A stretch of 64,000 nt of DNA, taken from contig JACWDQ010000001.1 of the NCBI GenBank assembly GCA_014654035.1, positions 1 to 64,000 on the forward strand, written 5' to 3'. Below are positions 7,450-18,109 of this stretch, piece by piece. This DNA is from Pelagibacterales bacterium SAG-MED19 (lineage in GTDB: Bacteria; Pseudomonadota; Alphaproteobacteria; Pelagibacterales; Pelagibacteraceae). Both the position numbers and the translations under genes were made by a program. The notes beneath the pieces were generated by a model, which was not told the DNA's origin, ran no database searches, and saw only the letters and a program-made list of their open reading frames with translations. How positions within the stretch are numbered: the stretch's first letter is position 1; every line of letters starts with the position of its first letter.

Positions 7450-9232
7450 CTTTTTTAAAATATTTTTTTTTTCTAAAAGGCTTTTTTTTAAATTTTTTCT
7501 TATCTTTTAATTCAATTATATTGCTGTCTTTCTTTAATTGCTCTAAATTTTTAAGTTTTTCATGATGTTCAATTAATTCGAGTGTTTTTTTTGACTTATT
7601 TTTTACATCAATTATATATTCAGGAATTATTAAATTATTATCAGCTATTATATCAATTTTAATTTTATTTTTTTTCTCAAAATAAGTAAGGTCATTAACA
7701 AAATTTTCTTTTAAGAAATCAGAAATCTTTTTACAAACCTTTAGTTCAACAAATTTTGCTTTATTTAAAACCGCTTTAAGCTCAACCAACTTAAGTATTT
7801 TTAGTGCAAACGATTCATCGGTAAGATTAATTTTCCATTTTACAGCACTTTCTCTCAATCTTTGTCTCGACATCTCAAGTAGACCAAAATTACTAATTCT
7901 TCCAATTTGAATTCGAGCCCTGTCACTTCGACATTTTTCTTTAAGCCTTTTTTCAACTAATTTTCGATTCCCATAGCCAAGCATATCTATAAAATCAATT
8001 ATTATTAAGCCGGATAAATCTCTAATTTTAATTTGTCTTGCTATTTCTTCAGCTGCCTCAAGGTTTGTATCTACAGCGGTGCTTTCAACATTTTTTTGTT
8101 TAATAGAACTACCAGAATTAATATCAATAGATACTAAAGCTTCTGTAGGATTAATCACTAAATATCCACCTGATTTTAGTTTAATTTCATAATCAAATAT
8201 TTGATTTAATTTTTGTTCTATTCCCTCTTCAATAAATAAAGGAGTCTTACCTCTGTATTTTTTTATTTTTTTTACATGAGATGGCATCATCATCTTCAAA
8301 AAATTTTGTGCTTTTTTGTAGCCTTCATTTCCCTCTACAATTATATTTTTTGTATTCTCATCGTACATATCTCTTAATGTTCGTTTGATAATTTCACTTT
8401 CTTGATGAATCAATGATGGGGCTATTGAATTTAGGGCAACATCTTTAATTTGATTCCATGTACTTATTAAAGTAGATAAATCATGACTAATCTCATTTTT
8501 TGTTTTATTGCTTCCTGCTGTTCTGACTATTAGGCCCATTTCTTTCGGAATTTCTATTTCGTTTAAAATTGACCTTATTTTCTTTCTGTCTGCAGGATTA
8601 TAAATTTTTCTTGATATACCTCCGCCTTTTGGTGTGTTTGGCATTAATACAATATATTTACCCGCAATAGAAATGAATGTACTGAGAGCGGCTCCCTTTT
8701 GACCACGCTCATCTTTAATTACCTGAACTAAAATAACTTGATTTGGTTTAATAACCTCTTGAATCTTATATTTTTTGTATTTAAATTTATTTACGTTATT
8801 CTTTTTTTTATCTTGATTGGAATTATTTTTGTCGTGATCGTGATCTTGAGTTTCAATTTTTTCTAAAGGATCATTTAAATCTAGATTTCCTTCAGCTAAA
8901 TTTTCTTCCTCTTTGGCTTCAACTTCCTTTGAGAGTTCTTCTCTAGCTTCTTTTTCTTGTTGTTTTATAATTTCCAAATCACTTTTAGGTATTTGATAAT
9001 AGTCTGATTGAATATCGTTAAAAGATAAAAATCCATGTCTATCTCTACCAAAATCTATAAAAGCAGCTTGTAATGAAGGTTCAATTCTACTTACTTTACC
9101 TAAGTAGATGTTATTTTTTATAAGATTGTTTTTTAAACCTTCGTACTCGTAATCTTCAATGCCATTTTCTGATTTAAGAACAACTCTTGTTTCATTTGGA
9201 TGCGATGCATCAATGTATAAATTTTTTTCCAT
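7442..9232 (-). CDS. rne: Ribonuclease E/G family protein lacking the Zn-link motif
   Basis: 596 residues from ATG 9232, chosen because [18 protein letters not shown] matches the family start; an upstream in-frame codon would add 25 atypical residues. The S1 domain (residues about 35-210, [18 protein letters not shown]) is interrupted by an acidic Glu/Asp/Asn insert around residues 105-155. The catalytic DNase I-like part has [10 protein letters not shown] and LIIIDFIDM with the metal-binding aspartates, then [17 protein letters not shown] and [11 protein letters not shown]. The CPxCxG Zn-link that normally follows is missing. There is no long C-terminal degradosome scaffold, only a Lys-rich tail. 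It processes mRNA and rRNA. Confidence 0.88.
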   Translation of the reverse strand: MEKNLYIDASHPNETRVVLKSENGIEDYEYEGLKNNLIKNNIYLGKVSRIEPSLQAAFIDFGRDRHGFLSFNDIQSDYYQIPKSDLEIIKQQEKEAREELSKEVEAKEEENLAEGNLDLNDPLEKIETQDHDHDKNNSNQDKKKNNVNKFKYKKYKIQEVIKPNQVILVQVIKDERGQKGAALSTFISIAGKYIVLMPNTPKGGGISRKIYNPADRKKIRSILNEIEIPKEMGLIVRTAGSNKTKNEISHDLSTLISTWNQIKDVALNSIAPSLIHQESEIIKRTLRDMYDENTKNIIVEGNEGYKKAQNFLKMMMPSHVKKIKKYRGKTPLFIEEGIEQKLNQIFDYEIKLKSGGYLVINPTEALVSIDINSGSSIKQKNVESTAVDTNLEAAEEIARQIKIRDLSGLIIIDFIDMLGYGNRKLVEKRLKEKCRSDRARIQIGRISNFGLLEMSRQRLRESAVKWKINLTDESFALKILKLVELKAVLNKAKFVELKVCKKISDFLKENFVNDLTYFEKKNKIKIDIIADNNLIIPEYIIDVKNKSKKTLELIEHHEKLKNLEQLKKDSNIIELKDKKKFKKKPFRKKKYFKKAK

Positions 9233-9331
9233 ATTATGATTATTTTTTGGTTCATTTTTATATTTTATAATTAATTTTGTTAAATTCTGTTGCCTTATCT
9301 TTACCAAATTCCAGTATATAATGGAAATAAA

Positions 9332-11668
9332 ATGAACAGAATTATTAAAAATATTTTAATTATTTCCCTGAGTTTATCATTATTAGTTTTAACAGCTGTT
9401 TTGGTAATTTTATGGACTTTTTCGAGCAATATTCCTGACTATAAATTTTTAAAGAATTACAAACCCCCTGTTTCAAGTAGAGTTTATTCTGGTGATGGAA
9501 ATTTAGTGGCAGACTTTTCTCAAGAAAAAAGGATTTTTATACCTTATGAAACATTGCCAAAAAATGTTATTTATTCTTTTTTATCAGCAGAGGACAAAAA
9601 TTTTTTTTCACACCCTGGGGTTGATGCAAAAGGAGTTTTAAGAGCAATATTAAATAATATTAAAAATATTATCACTTCAAAAAGATTAGAAGGTGCATCA
9701 ACAATTACTCAACAGGTAGCCAAAAATTTTTTATTAACAAATGAAGTAAGTTTAAATAGAAAAATAAAAGAGGCAATACTTGCATTTAGAATTGAAAGAG
9801 CTTTATCGAAGGAAAGAATTCTTGAATTATACTTAAATCAAATATATCTCGGAAGTGGAGCTTATGGGGTGGCTGCTGCTAGTTTAGAATATTTTGATAA
9901 ATCAATTAAAGAATTAAACTATACCGAAGCCGCCTTATTAGCCGCTCTACCAAAGGCTCCTAGTAAATATAATCCTTATCGCGATATAAATCTTGCTAAG
10001 TTTAGAAGGAATTTAGTTTTAAAAAATTTATATGACAATGGTTTTATAAACTTTGAAAATTATCAAACTTTTTCCAAGCAAGAAATTAAATTAAAAAAAG
10101 TTAAAAAAATTTTTCTTGAAGATGCTCAATATTATATTGAAGAAGTTAGAAAGAATATAATTAATAAGCTATCTTACGAAAAAGTTTATAAACAAGGCTT
10201 CAACATTAATTCTCCAATAAATTTAGAATTACAAAAAATTGCCACTAAAGCTTTAAGAGATGGTTTAATTGCTTATGATAAAAGAAAAGGATGGAGAGGG
10301 CCTTTAGGAAATAAAAAAAATGTTAAAGATTGGGCTTTAGAACTAAAAAAATATAAATTAGAGAAATCAATAAATTGGAATATTGCTATAGTTAAAAAAA
10401 TAAATCAATTTTCGACAATAATTGAGACTGAAAATAACGTAAAAGGTGTAATAGATTACAAAGATATTAGTTGGACAAAAAAAGAATTTGATGAAATTTT
10501 TAAAATTGGTGATTTAATTTATGTAAAAAAAATCAATGACAATAAATTTACTTTAAAACAAATTCCAAATATAAATGGAGGTATTGTTGTGATGGACCCT
10601 TTTACTGGAAGGGTTTTAGCTTTAAGTGGAGGTTTTAGTTTTAAAAATAGCGAATTTAATAGAGCAACCCAAGCTTTAAGACAACCTGGCTCAGCCTTTA
10701 AACCATTTGTTTACGCTCTTGCGTTAGAAAATAACTTTACACCAACTTCTTTGGTTTTAGATGCTCCATTAGTTTTAGATCAAGGATCAGATTTAAAAAT
10801 GTGGAAACCTCAAAATTATGGTAAAAAATTTTATGGACCATCCACTTTGAGAATGGGTTTAGAAAAATCAAGAAATTTAATGACTGTTAGGATAGCTCAA
10901 AATTTAGGTATTGATAAAATTGTAGATTTTTCAAAACAACTTGGCATATATGATAATCCAGAAAAATTACTTTCTATTTCTTTAGGGTCCACAGAAACTA
11001 CTTTATTAAAACTAACATCAGCTTATTGTTCCTTTGTAAATGGAGGGAGATTAGTTGATCCAATATTAATTGACAGAATTCAAGATAGTGAAGGCATTAC
11101 ATTAATAAATAATGAAAAGAGAAGTTGCATTGATTGTGATAAGATTTCTTTCACAAGCAATGAATATCCAGAAGTTCAAAGTAATTACAAACAAATATTT
11201 TCTCCTCAAACTGCTTATCAAATGACGTCTTTGTTAGAAGGCGTTGTTCAGAGAGGAACAGGAAAAAAATTGAAAAAATTAAATTTGAATTTAGCAGGAA
11301 AAACTGGAACGACTAATGAAAATACAGATGCTTGGTTTATTGGATTTACATCTAATTTAGTAGTTGGAGTATATGTAGGGATGGATGATCCAAAACCATT
11401 AGGAAAATATGAGACTGGTTCAAAAACTGCTTTACCTATTTTTCAAAATTTTGTTAAAAAGGCGGTAAATAAATCTGATGCCAGACCTTTTAAAGCATCT
11501 GATTTAATTACAATGATGGTTGTAGACCCATTAACAGGTCAAAAAGCTAAATTTTCATCTAAAAATACTATTGTGGAAGTTTATAAAAGCAAAAATGTTG
11601 TTGATGGAAAGGTTTTATACACAATTAATAATAGATTAGATTCTAATAATATATTAAAGTTTTATTAA
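9332..11668 (+). CDS. mrcA: Penicillin-binding protein 1A (bifunctional peptidoglycan synthase)
   Basis: 778 residues from ATG 9332. One N-terminal membrane helix (about residues 7-28) is followed by a family 51 glycosyltransferase with FLSAEDKNFFSHPGVD (catalytic Glu) and EGASTITQQVAKN. The transpeptidase has the SxxK box in RQPGSAFKPF, SRN in EKSRNLMTVRIAQ, and KTGT in LAGKTGTTNENTDAWF. It polymerises and cross-links peptidoglycan on the periplasmic face. It diverges from rne; the 99 bases between them must hold both promoters. Its stop overlaps the prfB ATG by one base (TAATG), so prfB is probably co-transcribed. Confidence 0.94.
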   Translation: MNRIIKNILIISLSLSLLVLTAVLVILWTFSSNIPDYKFLKNYKPPVSSRVYSGDGNLVADFSQEKRIFIPYETLPKNVIYSFLSAEDKNFFSHPGVDAKGVLRAILNNIKNIITSKRLEGASTITQQVAKNFLLTNEVSLNRKIKEAILAFRIERALSKERILELYLNQIYLGSGAYGVAAASLEYFDKSIKELNYTEAALLAALPKAPSKYNPYRDINLAKFRRNLVLKNLYDNGFINFENYQTFSKQEIKLKKVKKIFLEDAQYYIEEVRKNIINKLSYEKVYKQGFNINSPINLELQKIATKALRDGLIAYDKRKGWRGPLGNKKNVKDWALELKKYKLEKSINWNIAIVKKINQFSTIIETENNVKGVIDYKDISWTKKEFDEIFKIGDLIYVKKINDNKFTLKQIPNINGGIVVMDPFTGRVLALSGGFSFKNSEFNRATQALRQPGSAFKPFVYALALENNFTPTSLVLDAPLVLDQGSDLKMWKPQNYGKKFYGPSTLRMGLEKSRNLMTVRIAQNLGIDKIVDFSKQLGIYDNPEKLLSISLGSTETTLLKLTSAYCSFVNGGRLVDPILIDRIQDSEGITLINNEKRSCIDCDKISFTSNEYPEVQSNYKQIFSPQTAYQMTSLLEGVVQRGTGKKLKKLNLNLAGKTGTTNENTDAWFIGFTSNLVVGVYVGMDDPKPLGKYETGSKTALPIFQNFVKKAVNKSDARPFKASDLITMMVVDPLTGQKAKFSSKNTIVEVYKSKNVVDGKVLYTINNRLDSNNILKFY

Positions 11669-12763
11669 TGGATGATAAATTTTTAAGTTTTAAAAAAGAA
11701 ATTAGAAATATTAATCAAAGAGTTAAGGGGTATCTTTGAAACAAATAATATATATTCAAAATTAGAAGAACATAACAAAAAGATGCTTGATGCTAATTTT
11801 TGGCAGGACAAAGCAAATTCAAAAAATATTGTAAAAGAAAAAAAATTATTTGAGGATTTGGTAAATTCACACAAAAACTCAATACAAAAATTAAATGATA
11901 TTGAAGACTTGTATCAATTAGCGATTGAAGAAAAAAATTTTAGTATTCAAAAAGAAGTATTTGAGAATATTAAAGATTTAAGAAATGAAGTCAAAAAAGA
12001 CGAAATTAAATGTTTTTTATCAAATGAAGCGGATATTCTTGACTGTTATATAGAAATACACGCTGGTGCAGGAGGTACAGAAAGTCAAGACTGGGCTGAT
12101 ATGCTTAGAAGAATGTATTTAAAATGGTCTGATAACAAAAATTTCAAATCCAGTTTAATCAGTGAGCATAAAGGAGATGAGGCAGGCATAAAATCTTCTA
12201 CTATTAAAGTTGAAGGTGAATATGTTTTTGGTTGGCTTAAACGAGAGTCTGGTATTCATCGTTTAGTTAGAATTTCACCATTTGACTCTGGTGCAAGAAG
12301 ACATACTAGCTTTGCGAGCATTTGGGTTTATCCTGTAGTTGATGAAAATATAAACATAGAGATTTTAGATAAAGATATTAGGATAGATACTTATAGATCA
12401 AGTGGTGCTGGTGGACAACATGTAAATACAACTGACAGTGCTGTAAGGATTACTCATCTTCCATCAAAAATTGTTGTTCAATGTCAGAACGAGAGATCAC
12501 AACATAAGAATAAAGAAACATGCATGAACATGCTTAAAGCTCGTCTTTATGATTTTGAGATGAAAAAAAAAGAAAAAGAGTCAGAAAATTCCGATTCAAC
12601 TAAATCAGAAATAGGCTGGGGCTATCAAATAAGATCATATGTACTTCAGCCCTACAGGCTAGTAAAAGATAATAGAACCAACCACGAAAATACAAGTCCA
12701 GATAATGTTTTAGATGGTGAAATTGATGATTTTTTAGAAAAATCTTTATATCAAATAAAATGA
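11668..12763 (+). CDS. prfB: Peptide chain release factor 2, with programmed +1 frameshift
   Basis: The gene starts at ATG 11668 overlapping the PBP1A stop. It reads 23 codons to an in-frame TGA at 11737-11739, and continues in the +1 frame from GAA at 11738 to 12763, giving 364 residues. The junction AAG GGG TAT CTT TGA has the known RF2 autoregulatory layout: internal Shine-Dalgarno, slippery CTT, then TGA. Downstream are the class I release factor marks: the SPF stop-recognition tripeptide in RISPFDSGARRHTS and the GGQ catalytic motif in SSGAGGQHVNTTDSAV. RF2 releases at UGA and UAA; low RF2 favours the frameshift, closing a feedback loop. A call from the internal ATG at 11783 would miss the first 38 residues. 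Confidence 0.95.
11725..11739 (+). promoter_or_regulatory. RF2 programmed +1 frameshift signal
   Basis: AAGGGGTATCTTTGA: the Shine-Dalgarno-like AGGGG is three bases before the CTT slippery codon, which is directly followed by the TGA stop. This matches the canonical prfB recoding site and explains why the reading frame appears broken here. Confidence 0.93.
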
Positions 12764-14952
12764 AAAAAATAATCTTTAGAACTTTAATTTCAATATTTTT
12801 TATAATTTCAGCCTCAGTAATTTATTTAAGCACAATTGGAATAAAGACCAATAAATTAAATGATCAAATATCAAATAAAATTAAAAATATAAATGAAAAT
12901 TTAGATGTAGAATTAAAAGATATAAGTATTTTAATAGACCCATTTAGATTCAAAATAAATTTGAAATCATTAGGCGTAAATTTAAACTATAAAAATAAAT
13001 TTATTGAGTTGGAAAGTATACAATCAGAAATCTCAATTAAATCGGTTTTTAAAAATCAGTTTATATTAACAGATTTAGATATTTCAACAAAATCTGTTGA
13101 AATTAAAAAGATGATTTCATTTCTTAGAGCTATAACAAATAATCCAAAACTTTATATAGCTGAAAAATTTGTCAAAAGAGGTTTTTTAATTGCAGATATA
13201 AGTCTTGAGTTTGATAATAACGGAAATATAAAAAAAAATTATGAAATTAAGGGTTTTGTAAAAGAAGGAAAAATTAATTTTTTAAAAAGATATGATTTTT
13301 CACAAATAGATTTTACTTTTGAATTTTTTAAAGATGAATTAAAATTAGACGACTTTAAATTATCATTAAACGATAAAAAATTTTTTCTGTCAGGTGTAAA
13401 AGTAACAAAAGACACAAATAAATTTCTATTTTCAGGTAATTTAGATAACAAATTAATAAAAATTGATGAAAAAGAAATTCAAGAATTATTTGGAAGTAAT
13501 ATTTCTGAATATGGGTTTGACGAAATAAACTTTAAATCTAAAAATCAATTTTCTTTTGAAATTACTAATAAATTTAAGATTAGAAATTTAAAGATTAACT
13601 CAAATATAAAATTAGACAATTTTATCTTTTCGAGAAATTTAAATTTAGATAAAATTTTTCCTCAATTGGAGGATAAGATTACTTTCACCAATCATGAAAT
13701 TAATGTTATTTATGATCGAAAAAACTTGAAAATAAACGGTTCTGGAAATATTTTAATAAGTAATAAAGATAGAATTAAATATAGCATAATCAAAAAAGAC
13801 AAAAAGATTAATTTTCAAACAACTATTAAAATTTTTGAAAATCTGGTTGAGTTAGATTTTTTAAATTATCAAAAAAAAGAAAACTCGAATTTAGAAATTA
13901 ATATTAATGGATATAAAAATATTAAAGGAAACTATTTTTTCGAAAAAATTATATTATCAGAAAAGGATAATAAAATTTTCATTCAAAATATTTCAATGAC
14001 AAAAGATTTTGCTATTAGAAAATTTAAAAAGGTAGATTTAGATTATTTAGATGATGAAAATTTAAGAAATAAAATTTCAATAGTCCAAAATAATAAAGAT
14101 TATATTATTCGTGGAGATATTTTTAATGCCAATAAACTTATCGATAATTTATTAGAAACAAAAAATAAAAAACAAAATAAATATCCAATTAAAGAATCAG
14201 TTAAAATAGATATAAAAATTAAAGAAACTTATCTTGATAAATTAAATGTGATCTATGATCTTGGAGGTTACATAATTTTAGATAATAATGATGTTGTAGA
14301 AGCAAATCTAGAGTCAAAATTTTCTAATAACAAAAATATTAAATTCACAGTTCAAACAAAACAAAACCAAAAGATTACAACGTTATTTTCAAGTAAAGCA
14401 AAGCCATTGGTAAAACGTTATAAATTTATAAAAGGATTTAATGAAGGATCATTAGATTTTTACTCAGTAAAAAATGATAACGAAACTGAATCAACTCTAA
14501 AGATCTATGATTTTAAACTCAAAGAACTCCCTGCGCTTACGAAATTATTAACACTGGCATCTTTACAAGGTATTGCGGATTTACTATCAGGAGAAGGAAT
14601 AAGATTTAATGAATTTGAAATGAATTTTTCAAATTCAAATCAATCAATGAAAATAGATGAAATTTATGCAATTGGACCTGCAATTTCAATTTTAATGAGT
14701 GGTTATATTGAATTAGGTAAACTTGTAAGTTTAAGAGGAACACTTGTTCCAGCTACCACTCTTAACAAAACTATAGGCTCTATACCTATCTTAGGAGATA
14801 TATTAGTTGGAAAAAAAACTGGTGAAGGTGTCTTTGGTGTAAGTTTTAAAATAAAAGGACCACCAAAAAAATTAGAAACCTCTGTAAATCCAATAAAAAC
14901 TTTGACTCCAAGGTTTATAACTAGAACTTTAGAAAAAATAAAAAAAAATTAA
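12760..14952 (+). CDS. AsmA-like / YhdP-type envelope protein
   Basis: 730 residues with an N-terminal membrane anchor (residues about 5-26). A very long region rich in beta strands follows with repeated Asn/Lys/Asp-hydrophobic alternation. The C-terminal block contains LASLQGIADLLSGEGIRF and LRGTLVPATTLNKTIGSIPILGDILVG, typical of the AsmA-like C-terminal domain in alphaproteobacterial DUF3971/YhdP relatives. Members of this superfamily are thought to form hydrophobic-groove bridges moving phospholipid between inner and outer membranes; that role is inference here. ATGA overlap with the prfB stop indicates translational coupling, and the gene overlaps the convergent tyrS by four bases. Confidence 0.75.
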   Translation: MKKIIFRTLISIFFIISASVIYLSTIGIKTNKLNDQISNKIKNINENLDVELKDISILIDPFRFKINLKSLGVNLNYKNKFIELESIQSEISIKSVFKNQFILTDLDISTKSVEIKKMISFLRAITNNPKLYIAEKFVKRGFLIADISLEFDNNGNIKKNYEIKGFVKEGKINFLKRYDFSQIDFTFEFFKDELKLDDFKLSLNDKKFFLSGVKVTKDTNKFLFSGNLDNKLIKIDEKEIQELFGSNISEYGFDEINFKSKNQFSFEITNKFKIRNLKINSNIKLDNFIFSRNLNLDKIFPQLEDKITFTNHEINVIYDRKNLKINGSGNILISNKDRIKYSIIKKDKKINFQTTIKIFENLVELDFLNYQKKENSNLEININGYKNIKGNYFFEKIILSEKDNKIFIQNISMTKDFAIRKFKKVDLDYLDDENLRNKISIVQNNKDYIIRGDIFNANKLIDNLLETKNKKQNKYPIKESVKIDIKIKETYLDKLNVIYDLGGYIILDNNDVVEANLESKFSNNKNIKFTVQTKQNQKITTLFSSKAKPLVKRYKFIKGFNEGSLDFYSVKNDNETESTLKIYDFKLKELPALTKLLTLASLQGIADLLSGEGIRFNEFEMNFSNSNQSMKIDEIYAIGPAISILMSGYIELGKLVSLRGTLVPATTLNKTIGSIPILGDILVGKKTGEGVFGVSFKIKGPPKKLETSVNPIKTLTPRFITRTLEKIKKN

Positions 14953-16178
14953 GTTAATTCAATTTTAATATGTCTTTTTTTTCCAATAGAAAGTTTAAGA
15001 TATCCTTCATTAAAAAAATCTTCGCTAATTCTTAATTTTTCATCAGTAATTAAATTATTGTTAATTTTAATTGCATTTCCTTTTATTAATCTTCTTATTT
15101 CACTTTTTGAAACTTCAAGTTTAGAAATAATAATTAAATCAATAATGTAAAAATTTTTTTTAAATATATCTTTTTTAATTTCAATTGATGGTAAATTTGA
15201 ACCAGATGAATTTTCAGCAAAAGTTTCTTTTGCTATTTTTTCAGACTCTAAAGTTTTTCTTTTGCCATGAAGCATTTCAGTTGCTTCATTAGCAAGAAGA
15301 ATTTTTAAATCATTAATATTATTGTTTTCAATATTCTTAATTTTATCAATTTTTAAATCAGTAAAAAATTTAAGAAATCTAATTACATCCCTATCATCAG
15401 TATTTCTCCAAAACTGCCAATAATCGTAAGCTGATAAAAACTTTTCATCTAACCATATTGCTCCATCAGCACTTTTACCCATTTTAGCACCACTAGCTAA
15501 AGTAATTAGTGGTGTAGTTAAGCCAAATGATACTTTTTCAGAATATCTTTTTATTAATTCCACACCATTTACTATGTTTCCCCATTGATCTGACCCACCA
15601 ATTTGTAAAACACAATTTTGTTTTTTATTAAGTTCTAAAAAATCAAAGGCTTGCAAAATCATATAGTTAAATTCCATATAACTTAGAGATTGTTCTCTTT
15701 CTAATCGATTTTTAACACTATCAAAAGTTAACATTTTATTTATTGTAAAATGTTTTCCAATATCTCTTAAAAAAGAAATGTAATTTAGTTTTTTTAACCA
15801 TTTATAGTTATCAACAAAAATTGGTTTTGTTTTTTTGTTATTAGATACTAAATATTTATTAAGAATTTTTTTTATATTTTTTGAGTTTTTATTAATTTCT
15901 TTTTCAGATAAAATTTTACGTGTTTTATCTTTACCAGAAGGATCACCGATTCTTGTAGTTCCTCCCCCAAGCAAGACTATAGGTTGATGACCGTGATACT
16001 GTAATAGCCTCAAACACATAATTTGAAGAAGACTCCCAACATGAAGACTTTCAGCGGTACAATCAAAACCAATATAGGCTTTAATACTCTTTTTATTTAA
16101 TAAATCAGATAATTCATTCTCATTTGTGCATTGGTAAAAAAACCCTCTATCTTTAAATTCTTTTAAAAATTTATTCAT
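14949..16178 (-). CDS. tyrS: Tyrosyl-tRNA synthetase
   Basis: 409 residues from ATG 16178, where MNKFLKEFKDRGFFYQCT gives the usual N-terminus; a codon six residues upstream is an alternative. Class I marks are YIGFDCTAESLHVGSL (HIGH-like HVGS) near residue 38 and GGSDQWGNIVNG near residue 186. KMSKS appears as AKMGKSADGAIW near residue 228. A C-terminal S4-like RNA-binding domain has KSEIRRLIKGNAIKINN. It charges tRNA-Tyr. It is divergent from anmK with about 47 bases between the starts and convergent with the AsmA-like gene. Confidence 0.96.
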   Translation of the reverse strand: MNKFLKEFKDRGFFYQCTNENELSDLLNKKSIKAYIGFDCTAESLHVGSLLQIMCLRLLQYHGHQPIVLLGGGTTRIGDPSGKDKTRKILSEKEINKNSKNIKKILNKYLVSNNKKTKPIFVDNYKWLKKLNYISFLRDIGKHFTINKMLTFDSVKNRLEREQSLSYMEFNYMILQAFDFLELNKKQNCVLQIGGSDQWGNIVNGVELIKRYSEKVSFGLTTPLITLASGAKMGKSADGAIWLDEKFLSAYDYWQFWRNTDDRDVIRFLKFFTDLKIDKIKNIENNNINDLKILLANEATEMLHGKRKTLESEKIAKETFAENSSGSNLPSIEIKKDIFKKNFYIIDLIIISKLEVSKSEIRRLIKGNAIKINNNLITDEKLRISEDFFNEGYLKLSIGKKRHIKIELT

Positions 16179-16225
16179 ATGCTTATAGTTCAACAATATA
16201 CAAATTTTTTTAAAAAAGAATATTA

Positions 16226-17377
16226 ATGAAAAAAGAATTTTTTACTTCACTTGGCCTAATGTCTGGAACCTCTATGGATGGGGTAGATATATCTTTGATT
16301 AAATCTGATGGATATGATGAATATATATCAATTTTGGACGATTATTATGAATTTAATTATGAATTAAGACAAAATCTTATTAATTTAAGGGATAAAATAT
16401 TTACATTAGAAGATTTGAAAAAGAACTCTCTGGAATTAGCTGATTTTGAGAGAAAATTTACTTTATTTATAGGTCAAATAGTCAAAAAAATACAAAAAAA
16501 TTACGATAAAAAAATTGATTTGATTGGTTTTCATGGTCAGACAATTTTTCATAACCCAGAGCAAAAAATTTCTAAACAAGTGGGTGATGGTGAATTGCTG
16601 TCACAAGTTTTGGGCAAAACAGTAATTAATGATTTTAGACAACAAGATATTTTAAATGGAGGCCAGGGAGCACCGTTAACACCAATATTTCATAAATTGA
16701 TATCTAAGTTCTTAGAAAAAAAACATAAGTTAATATTACCATTTAATATTATTAACATAGGAGGAATAGCAAATATCACAAAAATTTATAAAGAAAATAA
16801 TTCAAAAATTGAAAATTTACAGGCATTTGATATTGCTCCTGGAAATTGTTTGATAGATGAATGGATTAGAAAAAACTCAGATAATAAATTCGATAAAAAT
16901 GGACAAATTGCAAAATCTGGAAAAGTTAACGATTTAATACTTAATCAAGCATTAGATAATTTTGATATTCAAAAATATGATAAATCATTAGACATTAAGA
17001 ATTTCGATATTTCTTTTGCAAAAGGTTTATCCTTAGAAGATGGATGTGCAACAATAACAAAATTTACAGCACACTTAATTGCAAAAGGAATTGAGTTTGT
17101 AAATAATTTAGATAAAAAGATTTCAACAAATACGTTTGTTTGTGGGGGAGGAAGAAAAAATACTTTTTTGATAGACTCTATCAATGAAAATTTAGTGCAA
17201 AGTAATTTTGAATTAGAAGATCTCGATTTGTACGGATTTAATGGTGACTTTATTGAATCCCAAGCTTTTGGTTATCTTGCAATAAGATCTTTCTTAAAAC
17301 TACCTATATCTTTTCCTAAAACAACGAGATGTAAAAGTGCAGTAACAGGAGGAAAAATAAATAAAATTTTTCAATAA
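16226..17377 (+). CDS. anmK: Anhydro-N-acetylmuramic acid kinase
   Basis: 383 residues. AnmK signature MSGTSMDGVDISLI at residues about 12-25 (phosphate loop), then IGFHGQTIFHNP, VINDFRQQDILNGGQGAPL, INIGGIANIT, the FDIAPGNCLIDEWI block and FVCGGGRKNTFL near the C-terminus. It converts the recycled cell-wall sugar 1,6-anhydro-MurNAc to MurNAc-6-phosphate using ATP and water. The gene overlaps the end of the convergent hydrolase by 7 bases. In many Alphaproteobacteria anmK is divergent from tyrS, as here, which supports both calls. Confidence 0.95.
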   Translation: MKKEFFTSLGLMSGTSMDGVDISLIKSDGYDEYISILDDYYEFNYELRQNLINLRDKIFTLEDLKKNSLELADFERKFTLFIGQIVKKIQKNYDKKIDLIGFHGQTIFHNPEQKISKQVGDGELLSQVLGKTVINDFRQQDILNGGQGAPLTPIFHKLISKFLEKKHKLILPFNIINIGGIANITKIYKENNSKIENLQAFDIAPGNCLIDEWIRKNSDNKFDKNGQIAKSGKVNDLILNQALDNFDIQKYDKSLDIKNFDISFAKGLSLEDGCATITKFTAHLIAKGIEFVNNLDKKISTNTFVCGGGRKNTFLIDSINENLVQSNFELEDLDLYGFNGDFIESQAFGYLAIRSFLKLPISFPKTTRCKSAVTGGKINKIFQ

Positions 17378-18027
17378 ATAGCAATTTCTTGCTTAATATA
17401 TTTATTTAAAACTTTAACTAAATTCTTTTCATCCTTAGTAAAAAAATGATTTGCATCTGAAATAGAATTAAATTGTACTTTAATGCCCTTTTGTTGGCTA
17501 AGTCTTTTATCTAAATCATTAATATGATCTGTTGGAACTAATTCATCTTTTTTTCCATGAACTACTAATCCAGATGTTGGACATGGAGATAAAAAAGAAA
17601 AATCATAAACATTTGGCTGAGGAGATATTGCAATAAATCTATTAATTTCTGGTCTTCTCATTAAGAGTTGCATTGCTATAAGTGAACCAAAAGAAAAACC
17701 AGCAACCCAACATTGTGAGTTATCAAAATTTTCTCTTTCAAGCCAATCTAAAGCAGCTGCAGCATCTGCTAATTCACCTTGTCCATTATCAAATTCTCCA
17801 TCGCTTTTTCCAACACCTCTAAAATTGACTCTACAAACTGAAAAATTATTTTCCATAAATGCATGAAAAGTTTCAACGACTACTTTATTATTCATTGTGC
17901 CACCGTATTGCGGATGGGGCTGCAACACTAAAGCTATCGGTGAAGTATTCTTTTTACTTTTGTAATATTTAGCTTCTAATCTTCCAGCCGAACCTGGAAT
18001 AAATATATCAATAATTTTGTTATCCAT
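17371..18027 (-). CDS. Alpha/beta hydrolase (dienelactone-hydrolase-like)
   Basis: 218 residues. Marks are the N-terminal IPGSAGRLEAKYY, LQPHPQYGGTMNNKVV (oxyanion region), NFRGVGKSDG, and the nucleophile elbow GFSFGS with the catalytic Ser near residue 119. An Asp (GKKDELVP) and a late His (SDANHFF) complete a triad. The small length and HPQYGGTMNNKV block match the compact alpha/beta hydrolases found widely in Alphaproteobacteria whose substrates are unknown. Cytoplasmic, no signal peptide. It lies between anmK (convergent) and iscR (divergent). Confidence 0.82.
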   Translation of the reverse strand: MDNKIIDIFIPGSAGRLEAKYYKSKKNTSPIALVLQPHPQYGGTMNNKVVVETFHAFMENNFSVCRVNFRGVGKSDGEFDNGQGELADAAAALDWLERENFDNSQCWVAGFSFGSLIAMQLLMRRPEINRFIAISPQPNVYDFSFLSPCPTSGLVVHGKKDELVPTDHINDLDKRLSQQKGIKVQFNSISDANHFFTKDEKNLVKVLNKYIKQEIAIY

Positions 18028-18109
18028 ATTTGTAATTGATTATTATTCTCAAAAAAAAGTTAGGTTTATCACAACTGCGTGACAAAATGTTAGTCTTTTT
18101 TTATCATAG

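Noticed and set aside
11683-11874. Minus-strand frame across the prfB start
   Set aside because: Explained by the prfB reading frame once the programmed frameshift is recognised.
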